From NCBI GenBank assembly GCA_964412815.1, contig CAYPQF010000038.1, forward strand, positions 1-64,000: DNA of 64,000 bases. The letters are read 5' to 3'. This document shows positions 41,154 to 49,697 of this stretch, in pieces (within the stretch, counting starts at the first letter, position 1; each line of letters starts with the position of its first letter). Origin of the DNA: JAOAFZ01 sp964412815. GTDB lineage: Bacteria; Patescibacteriota; Microgenomatia; UBA1406; GWC2-37-13. Position numbers and translations under genes: made by a program. The notes beneath the pieces were generated by a model, which saw only the letters and a list, made by a program, of their open reading frames with translations, did not search any database and was not told the DNA's origin.

Positions 41154-44125
41154 AATGGTTGGGCAAATCGTGATCGATAGGTCTTGAGCAGATGTTCGAC
41201 ACTGGTATCGATAACGGGTAACTGCTGCTGATGACGGGTACCGAGTAGTGCCACCCGTGATGTTCGGCTGACCGTGCCAATACACGCAATTGATTGGTCT
41301 GCCATAATGGTCTCAAACTGCGCCTTATGCTGCGGCGCAACAGTAACAACAATGCGTCCCTGGCTTTCCGAAAATAACAGATGATGGTAACTGGACCAGC
41401 TACCGGGGATGGCATCCAGCTCCAGCTGCAAGCCCTGTTTTCCTGCCATCGCCATCTTGGCAAACGCAATTGCCAGCCCGCCCCGGGTCACGCTGATGGC
41501 TGAGGCAATAATCTGTTGCTGGACTGCCAGATGGTAGCGGCGATATAACTCGCGGTTGATTTCGGCGTCTACGCACGGGACAGATGCTCCTACAAAACCT
41601 TTCATGGCGTAATACTCGGATCCACCCAGTTCATCGTCTGTTGCTCCCAGCACATAGACCAGATCATCTGCGAACTTGGTATCAATCGAGATCGCCTGAG
41701 AAACATCGTCAATAATGCCAATACTGGAGATCAACAGTGTGGGTGGAACTGAGATCTTGACGGGATGGCCTTCGGCTGAGTAGCCGGTAAAGTCGTTAAA
41801 CATACTGTCTTTTCCAGAGATATATGGGGCATTATATGCCACCGCATAGTCGTAACACGCTTCTACTGCCTGTTTAAGCTGATACAACCGTTCGGGTTCG
41901 TTGGCGCTGCACCAGCAGAAGTTATCCAGCAGAGCGATTTTATCCGGGTGGATTCCGGCAGCTACCAGATTCCGGATGGCGGTATCGAGACTGCTTGCCG
42001 CCATATGGTAGGTATCGATATCGCTGTAGCGTGGGTACAGACCCTGGGACAGGCCGACTCCCTTTTGAGCTGTCAGAAGGGGGCGCGTAATGGTGACCTC
42101 GGCGTTCACCCGCCCCCGGCCCTGCAACGGCTTGAGCACCGATCCGGCCTGAACTTCGTGATCGTACTGCTGCGACACAAACTCCGTGCTGGACAACGAG
42201 TATCGTTGTAACAGGCGGAGCAGATCGTCGGTGTAGGATTCCTGCATCGGCAATCGAGGCTCCGGAGCTGTTGAGACGACAGTATCGGTCTCCAACGGCC
42301 GTGATGGCAAACCATCGTGGAGAAATTCCATGCTCATGTCCAGAATAATGCGTTCGTGATGTTCCACAACACACCGTCCCGAATCGGTAAAGGTACCAAT
42401 AACCGTTGCCTCTACCCCCCGGGCGGCTAACAGACTATGGAGCTCTTCCCAATGCTCCGGTAGGACGGCAAGCGTCATCCGTTCCTGTGATTCGGAGATC
42501 CAGATCTGCCAGGGGGACAGCCCCGGGTACTTTAAGGGAATACGTTCCAGTTGTACCACGAAACCGCCGGATTCTTTGGCCATCTCTGCAACAGAACAGG
42601 ATAGTCCTCCGGCACCGTTATCGGTGATGCTGGTGTAGAGCCCGCGATCACGCGCCTCTTTGATGAGCGCATCGCTGAGTTTTTTCTGGGTAATGGGATC
42701 GCCAATCTGTACCGCCGTAGCCGGACTGCCTTCGTCCAGTCCTTCCGAAGAAAAAGTTGCCCCATGGATTCCGTCCAACCCTACCCGTCCGCCGACCATC
42801 ACAATGTAGTCGCCGGGGCGGGCCTGCTTCTGATGTGACAGGCGTTGATCCGGCGGCAGAGTACGCGGGATCAATCCAACGGTACCCACAAAGACCAGCG
42901 GTTTACCCTGATAGCGATCATCAAAGAGCATAAAGCCCTGTGGTGTCGGGATACCCGAGCAGTTGCCTCCTTCGTTAACGCCGGCAATCACCCCGTCCAT
43001 AATTCGTCGAGGCGAGAGCATCGGCATGGTCAGTCCGGCATCCCGGTAGAGCGGTCTTTCCAGGTCCGGAGTGGCAAAACAGAATCCGTACCGGTTGATT
43101 ACCGGCTTGGCCCCAAGCCCGAATCCCAAAGCATCTCGATTTACCCCTACAATGCCGGTGATGGCCCCGCCAAACGGATCCAGTGCCGATGGTGTATTGT
43201 GTGTCTCTACCTTGTCAGTTACCAGATACTCGTCATCAAAGCTTATAGCACCGGCATTATCGGTAAAAACCGAGACACAAAACGGCTGTGTCTCTCCCTG
43301 TGCGGTGCGCGCCTGCATCACATCCCGGGTAGCCCGCTTGATGTAATGTCGGAACAGCCCATCTTCGATCTCGTCAATCGGATCGGCAAAGATAGTGTGT
43401 TTACAGTGTTCCGACCAGGTCTGCGCGATAGACTCCAGTTCGATATCGGTGGGGTCCCGGCCCAGCTCTGTAAAGTAGGCCTGAATTGTTTTCATAGAGG
43501 CCAGGTCTAGTGCGAGTGGCCCACGTCGACTGCCATCCGGATTGGGAATCCCTTCTTTACCAATGCGCCTCAGTTCCTCGTCCGGAACCCGGAGCGATAC
43601 ATTGGTCACCTCTTGTTGTTCTGCGAGATGGACTTCCGGAACCGGCAGTACATGCGCCCCCTTCCGGTAGCCAGCTCCGTTTTGTAGACTGATACGTTGA
43701 ATCAGCGGGTTGTAAAGGGTTGCTGCAAAGGTCTGAACGGTTGCTCTGGGAACGGGATCATGAATCAACAGTAGCCGCGATGAATAGACTGTCTGTGTAT
43801 CAGAGAGCGTCAGGTGCAGCCCGTCAATTAAGGTTTCCCGTGCGGTGGTTCCAATGTTATCCGTGACTCCGGGCAGATATCCGATCTCCACCGCCCACTC
43901 AACCGGTTGCGTACCAACTGGCCTGTCATATAAGGCCTGCTGGACAATCGGATTGTGCAGCAACCGGACTGCTGCTTCTTTTTGGGAACTGGTTAGGGGA
44001 ATGGTAAGGGTGTAGACATCAACCACCGAGACCGATGCACCGGTTAATTGAGTCTGAAACGCGGCACCGCGGGCATCGCCGGTGTGCGTTATCACTTCGA
44101 TTCTGGTACTGTGTTGTTGCTTCAT
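41150..44125 (-). CDS. purL: FGAM synthetase, large-type PurL without glutaminase domain
   Basis: 991 residues. The N-terminal ~190 residues include PurS-like parts (VEWAVEIGYLPGVTDN); then ESIAQTWSEHCKHTIF, TDKVETHNTPSALDPFGGAITG and GLDGIHGATFSSEGLDEG are the catalytic PurL blocks, with the second half-domain after residue ~600. The large E. coli enzyme is ~1295 residues with the glutaminase fused; Bacillus has small PurL plus PurS plus PurQ. This gene is intermediate: PurS-like domain fused, glutaminase split off as the next gene. Overlaps purD and purQ by 4 bases each. Confidence 0.94.
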   Translation of the reverse strand: MKQQHSTRIEVITHTGDARGAAFQTQLTGASVSVVDVYTLTIPLTSSQKEAAVRLLHNPIVQQALYDRPVGTQPVEWAVEIGYLPGVTDNIGTTARETLIDGLHLTLSDTQTVYSSRLLLIHDPVPRATVQTFAATLYNPLIQRISLQNGAGYRKGAHVLPVPEVHLAEQQEVTNVSLRVPDEELRRIGKEGIPNPDGSRRGPLALDLASMKTIQAYFTELGRDPTDIELESIAQTWSEHCKHTIFADPIDEIEDGLFRHYIKRATRDVMQARTAQGETQPFCVSVFTDNAGAISFDDEYLVTDKVETHNTPSALDPFGGAITGIVGVNRDALGFGLGAKPVINRYGFCFATPDLERPLYRDAGLTMPMLSPRRIMDGVIAGVNEGGNCSGIPTPQGFMLFDDRYQGKPLVFVGTVGLIPRTLPPDQRLSHQKQARPGDYIVMVGGRVGLDGIHGATFSSEGLDEGSPATAVQIGDPITQKKLSDALIKEARDRGLYTSITDNGAGGLSCSVAEMAKESGGFVVQLERIPLKYPGLSPWQIWISESQERMTLAVLPEHWEELHSLLAARGVEATVIGTFTDSGRCVVEHHERIILDMSMEFLHDGLPSRPLETDTVVSTAPEPRLPMQESYTDDLLRLLQRYSLSSTEFVSQQYDHEVQAGSVLKPLQGRGRVNAEVTITRPLLTAQKGVGLSQGLYPRYSDIDTYHMAASSLDTAIRNLVAAGIHPDKIALLDNFCWCSANEPERLYQLKQAVEACYDYAVAYNAPYISGKDSMFNDFTGYSAEGHPVKISVPPTLLISSIGIIDDVSQAISIDTKFADDLVYVLGATDDELGGSEYYAMKGFVGASVPCVDAEINRELYRRYHLAVQQQIIASAISVTRGGLAIAFAKMAMAGKQGLQLELDAIPGSWSSYHHLLFSESQGRIVVTVAPQHKAQFETIMADQSIACIGTVSRTSRVALLGTRHQQQLPVIDTSVEHLLKTYRSRFAQPL

Positions 44126-45408
44126 GAGAGTGCGTGATTTCCAATATCTGTCCGGAACTGCATCCCTTCAAAATGGATACCGGCAGGTCCAATGGCGGCA
44201 TATACTTTTTGTAACGCATCAAAGAGAGTCTCATCCCAGGCGGTTACGGCAAGCACTCTTCCGCCGGAGCTCACCACCGAGCCCTGTTTAAATGCCGTAC
44301 CCGCATGAAATACCTGTATATCCGGATCGACCGTTTCCCGGTCCAGACCGGCAATAGGGACACCCTTTGCGTACGGGCCGGGGTATCCTTCCGCTGCCAG
44401 GATCACACAGACGGCACTGCCCTGCTTGAACGAGACCATCTCCGGTGTCAAACGACCTTCAACACACGCCAGCAGTAGTTCATACAGATCAGATTCCAGT
44501 AACATCAGCAGTGGTTGCGTTTCCGGATCACCAAAACGGGCATTAAACTCAATGACCTGTGGTCCAGTAGCGGTCATCATCAGGCCGGCATAGAGCAAGC
44601 CTTTGTACGGGATACCCTGATCAGCCATCCCTTTGATCGCCGGCTGGAGAATACTTTCCTGAATACGTAAGATTTCTTCGGCAGAGGCAAAGGGAGTTGG
44701 CGCATAGACACCCATACCACCTGTATTCGGCCCCTGATCGTGGTCGTAGATACGTTTATGGTCCTGTGCCGGCAACAGCGGGACGATCGTCTTTCCATCT
44801 GTCAGCGCCAGTAACGAAACTTCCTGTCCTGACAACTTCTCTTGTAACACAATCTGTTGCCCTGCCGCTCCGGCAACGTGTTCGATCATCAGCTGGTCGA
44901 TGGCCGCCACGGTTTCTTCAACTGTTTCCGGGACAATCACTCCTTTGCCGGCCGCCAGACCACTGGCCTTGACCACAAATACACTGCCGGACTGCTGAAC
45001 AAACGCTTTTGCTGCAGCTGCGTCTGTAAAAGAGCGCGAAACCGGATGGGGAATAGCATACTGCTCCAGAAAGTCAGCGGTCCAGGCTTTGCTGGTCTCC
45101 AGCTGTGCAGCCGCCTTGGTGGGACCAAAGATTTTTAAGCCCTGTGCTTCAAACGCGTCGACGATACCGGCTGCAAGGGGCACCTCCGGACCGACCACCG
45201 TCAAGCCAATCTGCTCTGCCTTGGCAAACGCGAGTAACTGCTCAATATTGTCTGCCGCTATCGCAACGTTGGTACCAACTTCGACGGTCCCCGCGTTGCC
45301 CGGTGCGATATAGACCTGCTCGACTGAAGGAGACTGTTGGAACTTCCAGGCGAGTGCGTGTTCGCGTCCGCCGGAACCGATTACTAGAACTGAATGGGTA
45401 TTAGCCAT
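44122..45408 (-). CDS. purD: GAR synthetase
   Basis: 428 residues: VLVIGSGGREHALAWK (N-domain), FVVKASGLAAGKGVIVP (ATP-grasp lid), QDHKRIYDHDQGPNTGGMGVYAPTP and EFNARFGDPETQ (metal and ATP site). It joins glycine to phosphoribosylamine. Overlaps purN by 8 bases and purL by 4. Confidence 0.96.
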   Translation of the reverse strand: MANTHSVLVIGSGGREHALAWKFQQSPSVEQVYIAPGNAGTVEVGTNVAIAADNIEQLLAFAKAEQIGLTVVGPEVPLAAGIVDAFEAQGLKIFGPTKAAAQLETSKAWTADFLEQYAIPHPVSRSFTDAAAAKAFVQQSGSVFVVKASGLAAGKGVIVPETVEETVAAIDQLMIEHVAGAAGQQIVLQEKLSGQEVSLLALTDGKTIVPLLPAQDHKRIYDHDQGPNTGGMGVYAPTPFASAEEILRIQESILQPAIKGMADQGIPYKGLLYAGLMMTATGPQVIEFNARFGDPETQPLLMLLESDLYELLLACVEGRLTPEMVSFKQGSAVCVILAAEGYPGPYAKGVPIAGLDRETVDPDIQVFHAGTAFKQGSVVSSGGRVLAVTAWDETLFDALQKVYAAIGPAGIHFEGMQFRTDIGNHALS

Positions 45409-46195
45409 GAGGGTATAACTGAATTGCTAACTGTTTAACATTGTTGAGAATCGAATACTGCGCTGGTGGGATCAGCGGCGTACTTCTGGTGAGCACTGGT
45501 ACCTCTTTGCCCTTACCGAATGCTGTCAGTGTCTGTATCACGGTCTGATGTTCCACCGGCAACAAAGCCTTCTGCAGCTCTGCGACAGCAGAAACAACGG
45601 CTTCCCTGTTCACCTGGATTTCTGCGCTTACCCCAAGGTCTGCGCTCACCGGTTCTTGCACCGTCAACGCAGGCACTGGCACCTGTGTGCGGCAGAGCAC
45701 TCCACCTTCGTCAAAACCTGTTGTCACCTGATGCGTGGTGGCTTCTGTCCAGTAGTCACTCCCGGTGTACCCGCAATACAAAATTCGCGCTGCCAGTACC
45801 CGACGCCCATACATTCCGCTGCCCCCAAAGTCATGTCCGTGCTCCGGATCCAGTGGCCCGGGATGCTGGTTGATGATCCTACCGGAATACTGCTCGATCA
45901 GGTTGCCGGGCGTGAGCGGCAGCCACCCGTTCTGAGAGATCAGCGTGACCTGATATCGTCTACAGACTTCCAATAGCTTGTCTCCAAAGGCTGCCGCGTC
46001 GGCAGCATCCGTTTTGCGGACCACTTCTACCGGAATACCCCGTTCGCGCGCCTTCTCGATACCGGGTGCGGTGGTACGGCTACTGATAACTACGACCGGC
46101 TCGATGCCCGGCAGGTTCCCCGCGCGACCGGCATCGACAATCGCAGCCATGGTACTGCCGCTTCCGGAAATGAGTATTGCCAGATTATGTTTCAT
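45401..46195 (-). CDS. purN: GAR formyltransferase (variant type)
   Basis: 264 residues: ILISGSGSTMAAIVDA (phosphate loop), VVISSRTTAPGIEKA, INQHPGPLDPEHG with the catalytic Asn and His, and TGFDEGGVL with the catalytic Asp. The loop after the HPGP motif (HDFGGSGMYGRRVLAAR) and the added ~50 C-terminal residues differ from the ~200-residue E. coli PurN. It formylates GAR with 10-formyl-THF. Overlaps purF by 11 and purD by 8 bases. Confidence 0.88.
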   Translation of the reverse strand: MKHNLAILISGSGSTMAAIVDAGRAGNLPGIEPVVVISSRTTAPGIEKARERGIPVEVVRKTDAADAAAFGDKLLEVCRRYQVTLISQNGWLPLTPGNLIEQYSGRIINQHPGPLDPEHGHDFGGSGMYGRRVLAARILYCGYTGSDYWTEATTHQVTTGFDEGGVLCRTQVPVPALTVQEPVSADLGVSAEIQVNREAVVSAVAELQKALLPVEHQTVIQTLTAFGKGKEVPVLTRSTPLIPPAQYSILNNVKQLAIQLYPHG

Positions 46196-47717
46196 ACGCG
46201 TATTCCATACCTGTCCGGGTGACCGGATACTTACCGGTTATACAGCCACCACACCCGCCGTTTGCCAGAAAAATATCGTCAGCATCGGTGACCTTGGCAA
46301 TCTGACCGTTTTTAATTCGTGCTTTTAATAATCCAATATTCGAGATGTAGTTGACACTGGTGGCACCGATCTCCGCGGCAATCCGTACTGGATCTCCCTG
46401 GTGCTTTGCCGCGATCAGCTCTTCGTGAGACCGGATACTGACTCCCAGATGGCACTTATGACGCACCTGCGGAAACCCGATTACCCAGTGCACTTCTTTT
46501 GCTCCTAAACTATAGACTGCCCGGGTAATCTGTTCTGAGACATTACCTCGGACTATCGAGTCATCACACAACACCACCACCTTGTCCCGCCATAAAAACC
46601 GGTCCGGAATAATCGAGAGCTTTCCCAGCACCTTTGATCCGATTGCCGTTCTATCATCGTCCCGCATAAAGAGGCGTTGTGCACCGTTGGAATCAAAGTG
46701 ATCGCGAATAATCAACTGCTTGAGCGGGAGTCCCATGGCACCAGCATAGCCACAGCCGATAGCCAATCCTGAATCAGGCACCCCTACTACAAAATCAGCG
46801 TGCGAAATCGGGGACTCATCCGCGATAATCTCACCACACCGCTCTCTGAACGCATGAACCGATAAGAGGTTTTCTTCATTTGTTTCCGGAGTGCCATTGA
46901 GCTGTCGGGAAAATCGTGAATCCGGACGGGCAAAATAGCTCCACTCAAAATCGCAGAAGTGTCTTTTAGCATCAGGATTTGTCGTGATCACCGTCATCTC
47001 TCCCTTACGAAACCGGATCAGCTCACCACAGGATACCTCGCGGAGAAAGGTTGCGCCCGCTTTGTCCAGCGCGTAGGTCTCTGACGCAATCATCTTGATA
47101 TCATCAATTTCACCGATAAAGAGCGGTCTCATGCCATGATTGTCCCGACAAACGTACAAATCATCACATACCCCGATCATCAGACTGTATGCTCCTTTCA
47201 CAAATGAGAGGACCTTAAGAATCCGCTGATCCCAATCGCCTTCCATCTCGGCCAGCATTCGGGTAAAGATATAGGTGTCACTCGCACCGTCATCAAACTG
47301 AATCTCAGTTTGACGCTTGAGGCCTTCGACATCGACAAACTCTCCATTATGGACCACGGCAACATGTCTTCCGTCATTGGTGTTGGCGATGCAGGGCTGG
47401 ATATTGGTGTCACTATAATCACCGTTGGTGCCATAGCGGCAGTGCACCATCGACCAGATCTGTGGCATATCCAGTTGGCGTATAACCTGAGGAGTAAAGA
47501 TTGTTTTAAGAAGGCCGTCCTGTTTGAAGCTTTTCATCCCGGACGGTGTTTGCAATACATAGCCGGCACCGTGCTGGCCGCGATGTTGTACACCGCTGGC
47601 TGCCTGGATGGCAATTTCCGTTAACCGCTCGTATCGCGGTGTCGATATACCGACAATTCCGCATTTTTCTAGCAGCGGCTTGGTTATCTCAATGGTATAG
47701 TCAGGTTTCCCTGGCAT
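46185..47717 (-). CDS. purF: Amidophosphoribosyltransferase, propeptide and Fe-S type
   Basis: 510 residues. Cys19 in EKCGIVGI is the Ntn nucleophile, so 18 residues are a propeptide to be removed; HRGQHGAG and VCRDNHGMRPLF are glutaminase blocks; VVLCDDSIVRGN binds PRPP. The C-terminal CGGCITGKYP (Cys489 and Cys492) matches the [4Fe-4S] ligand motif of the Bacillus-type enzyme, implying oxygen sensitivity. It commits PRPP to purine synthesis. The start at 47717 follows the attenuator terminator; the upstream Met at 47750 lies within that terminator and is rejected. Confidence 0.95.
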   Translation of the reverse strand: MPGKPDYTIEITKPLLEKCGIVGISTPRYERLTEIAIQAASGVQHRGQHGAGYVLQTPSGMKSFKQDGLLKTIFTPQVIRQLDMPQIWSMVHCRYGTNGDYSDTNIQPCIANTNDGRHVAVVHNGEFVDVEGLKRQTEIQFDDGASDTYIFTRMLAEMEGDWDQRILKVLSFVKGAYSLMIGVCDDLYVCRDNHGMRPLFIGEIDDIKMIASETYALDKAGATFLREVSCGELIRFRKGEMTVITTNPDAKRHFCDFEWSYFARPDSRFSRQLNGTPETNEENLLSVHAFRERCGEIIADESPISHADFVVGVPDSGLAIGCGYAGAMGLPLKQLIIRDHFDSNGAQRLFMRDDDRTAIGSKVLGKLSIIPDRFLWRDKVVVLCDDSIVRGNVSEQITRAVYSLGAKEVHWVIGFPQVRHKCHLGVSIRSHEELIAAKHQGDPVRIAAEIGATSVNYISNIGLLKARIKNGQIAKVTDADDIFLANGGCGGCITGKYPVTRTGMEYAYET

Positions 47718-47719
47718 TA

Positions 47720-47727
47720 CATCATGG
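47720..47727 (-). other. Minimal two-codon frame (Met-Met-stop) touching the purF start
   Basis: On the minus strand, ATGATGTAATG: two ATG codons then TAA, whose last A begins the purF ATG (TAATG). It could promote reinitiation at purF, which has no clear Shine-Dalgarno sequence. Coordinates are within a base or two. Confidence 0.35.
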
Positions 47728-47736
47728 CGGTAAATT

Positions 47737-47759
47737 AAAAAAACCCGCACATAGGCGGG
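47737..47759 (-). terminator. Intrinsic terminator in the purF leader (attenuator)
   Basis: Minus strand: CCCGC (47759-47755), loop CTATGT, GCGGG (47748-47744), followed by seven T (47743-47737). It lies between the promoter and purF, 19 nt before the start codon, and immediately after the stop of a 24-codon leader frame, so it should act as an attenuator rather than a gene end. Confidence 0.8.
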
Positions 47760-47763
47760 CTAA

Positions 47764-47838
47764 CTAAGTAATGATGTATTGTCGTAAATAAACGGCATCG
47801 ATGCCGTTGACAATTGCTTCGGTGCAATTGAGATTCAT
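47764..47838 (-). CDS. 24-aa purF leader peptide (candidate)
   Basis: ATG at 47838 begins 6 nt after the -10 box, so a leaderless mRNA would start with this codon. The frame (MNLNCTEAIVNGIDAVYLRQ..., 24 codons) ends with TAG 4 nt before the terminator stem. Its RNA also forms two hairpins, CAATTGC/GCAATTG (47830-47811) and AACGGC/GCCGTT (47808-47791). Ribosome position on it could decide which hairpins form. No codon is repeated in the way of classical amino-acid leader peptides, so the signal sensed is unknown. Confidence 0.55.
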   Translation of the reverse strand: MNLNCTEAIVNGIDAVYLRQYIIT

Positions 47839-47844
47839 GCCACC

Positions 47845-47874
47845 ACTATACCCAATCAAATATCACGATTGCAA
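47845..47874 (-). promoter_or_regulatory. purF operon promoter
   Basis: Minus strand TTGCAA (47874-47869), 18-bp spacer, TATAGT (47850-47845). The predicted start coincides with the leader ATG at 47838. Confidence 0.75.
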
Positions 47875-47936
47875 GTGAAAATATTAACAGCCAGTAAGAA
47901 AGACTTTTGCTATAGTCCATAAGAGAATTTGCGGTG

Positions 47937-47942
47937 TATAAT
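47937..47942 (+). promoter_or_regulatory. -10 box of the pyrD transcript
   Basis: TATAAT followed by 7 nt to the ATG at 47950. Back to back with the purF promoter, so purine and pyrimidine operons diverge from one 230-bp region. Confidence 0.65.
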
Positions 47943-47949
47943 ATTCCGT

Positions 47950-48867
47950 ATGCAACTTACGACAACTCTCGCCGGCATCTCCTTACGAAACCCGCTGGTT
48001 CTTGCATCAGGTATTATGGGAGTTAGCGCCTCAACCATGAAACTTGTTGAGGTAAACGGCGCGGGAGCCGTCACCATGAAATCAATCGGCCCTGTCGAAC
48101 GCACCGGACATCATAACCCGACAGTTTTTTCCTGGGGTGCTGGACTGACCAACGCCGTCGGCCTTTCAAACCAGGGAGTGGACGCCGCTTTGCCCGAGAT
48201 TCAGATGTCTCTCGAACGACTTGAAATCCCCCTGATTGCCAGTATGTTTGGCGGAACAGTGGATGAGTTTAAACAGGTGGCAGAAAAACTTTGTGCGCTC
48301 CCCATCAAACTACTTGAACTCAATCTGTCGTGTCCCAATGTACAGGATAGTCATGGCCGGATGTTCGCGCTGGATGCCGACCGGACCGAAGCAACGGTAA
48401 AAGCGGTTAAGGAAGTCAGTGGCATCGTGAAAGTATTTGCGAAACTCACCCCGGAAGCACCCAACATTGTCGAGATCGCCAAAGCGGCAGAAGCAGGCGG
48501 CGCAGACGGTATTACCGCGATCAACACGATCTCCGGAATGGTGATTGATATTACACAACGGCGCCCTATTCTCACTAATAAATCGGGCGGCATCTCCGGC
48601 CCTGCCATCAAACCGGTAGGCGTTCGGGCAGTATATAACATCGCAAAAGAAGTGCGACTTCCTATTATTGGCACGGGCGGTGTCGAGACAGGTTCGGATG
48701 CACTCGAGTACATTATGGCAGGCGCAACCGCAGTCGGTGTAGGCTCCGCGGTCTGGTCGAGGGGAATTGATGTATTCAGCAAAATTACCACTGAGATGGA
48801 GACCATTATGAACGAACAGGGAATTACCAGTTTGGACGAGATCCGGGGGGTCGCCCATTCCGCATAA
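47950..48867 (+). CDS. pyrD: Dihydroorotate dehydrogenase, class 1B
   Basis: 305 residues: LRNPLVLASGIMG, GAGAVTMKSIG, LNLSCPNVQ (the catalytic Cys of class 1), AKLTPEAPNI, INTISGMVIDI and GTGGVETGSDALEYIMAGA (FMN phosphate). A catalytic Cys together with the following pyrK gene identifies the NAD-dependent heterotetrameric class 1B enzyme. It oxidises dihydroorotate to orotate in pyrimidine synthesis. The leaderless start at 47950 is preferred to 47929. Confidence 0.95.
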   Translation: MQLTTTLAGISLRNPLVLASGIMGVSASTMKLVEVNGAGAVTMKSIGPVERTGHHNPTVFSWGAGLTNAVGLSNQGVDAALPEIQMSLERLEIPLIASMFGGTVDEFKQVAEKLCALPIKLLELNLSCPNVQDSHGRMFALDADRTEATVKAVKEVSGIVKVFAKLTPEAPNIVEIAKAAEAGGADGITAINTISGMVIDITQRRPILTNKSGGISGPAIKPVGVRAVYNIAKEVRLPIIGTGGVETGSDALEYIMAGATAVGVGSAVWSRGIDVFSKITTEMETIMNEQGITSLDEIRGVAHSA

Positions 48868-48880
48868 GATCGATACAAGT

Positions 48881-49696
48881 ATGACAACTTCACCACTACG
48901 ATTTGACCAGTCGTTACCACTCAAAATTGATCGGATCGTAACCGAAAACGTTCGCGTAAAATCGTTTTACTTTAAGCATAAAATGATTGCCGAACCGGGA
49001 CAATTTGCAATGATCTGGGTGCCCGGCTATGACGAAAAACCGTTTGGAATCGTGGTGGTTGACGAAGAAACCTTTCTGATCTCTGTTGCCGCTGTAGGAG
49101 AATCTACCAAAGCACTCCACCAGATGAAACCGGGTGACACCATAGGCTTTCGGGGCCCGTACGGAAACTGGTTTCACCTGCCGGAACAGCCCAGCCGGAT
49201 TGCGCTTATTGCCGGGGGGTATGGCATGGCACCACTCGGGTACTTTGCGAAAATGGCGGCAGAGAAAGGGTATACGGTTGATGTGTTTGCCGGAGCCCGC
49301 TCGCACGATCAATTCCTGATCTATCCGTTCCTGGATCATCCCAATATCGCAATTTATAAGGCAACAAACGATGGCACCGCCGGCTACAAAGGTTTAGTCA
49401 CCGATGCATTTAAGGAATACCTGGAACAGCAGACACCTGCCTTTATCTACACGGTGGGACCGGAGCCAATGGAACAACTCGTTGCCGAGATCTGCTATAC
49501 GAAAAACCTCCCGTTTGAAGTCTCACTGGAACGATACATGAAATGCGGCTTTGGTATCTGTGGCCAGTGTTGTGTCGATCCGACCGGCTGGCGGATGTGT
49601 ATCGAAGGACCGGTACTGAATCACGGGCAATTACGGCAGGTAACTGAATTTGGCAAGTATCATCGCTCCGCATCTGGTAAAATAATACCCTACTAA
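48881..49696 (+). CDS. pyrK: Dihydroorotate dehydrogenase electron-transfer subunit
   Basis: 271 residues: ferredoxin-reductase-like FAD domain (FAMIWVPGYDEKPFGI), NAD domain (IALIAGGYGMAPLGYFA) and the [2Fe-2S] segment KCGFGICGQCCVDPTGWRMC. It passes electrons from PyrD to NAD+. Begins 13 bp after pyrD; the next gene starts one base after its stop. Confidence 0.95.
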   Translation: MTTSPLRFDQSLPLKIDRIVTENVRVKSFYFKHKMIAEPGQFAMIWVPGYDEKPFGIVVVDEETFLISVAAVGESTKALHQMKPGDTIGFRGPYGNWFHLPEQPSRIALIAGGYGMAPLGYFAKMAAEKGYTVDVFAGARSHDQFLIYPFLDHPNIAIYKATNDGTAGYKGLVTDAFKEYLEQQTPAFIYTVGPEPMEQLVAEICYTKNLPFEVSLERYMKCGFGICGQCCVDPTGWRMCIEGPVLNHGQLRQVTEFGKYHRSASGKIIPY

Positions 49697-49697
49697 T

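Noticed and set aside
47717..47750. purF start at the upstream Met (47750)
   Set aside because: It falls inside the terminator hairpin and adds 11 residues without family support; the Met at 47717 gives a normal propeptide.
47717..47838. Purine, PRPP or T-box riboswitch in the purF leader
   Set aside because: The two hairpins are short and lie in a reading frame; none of the conserved core sequences of these riboswitches is present, and there is no T-box antiterminator sequence.
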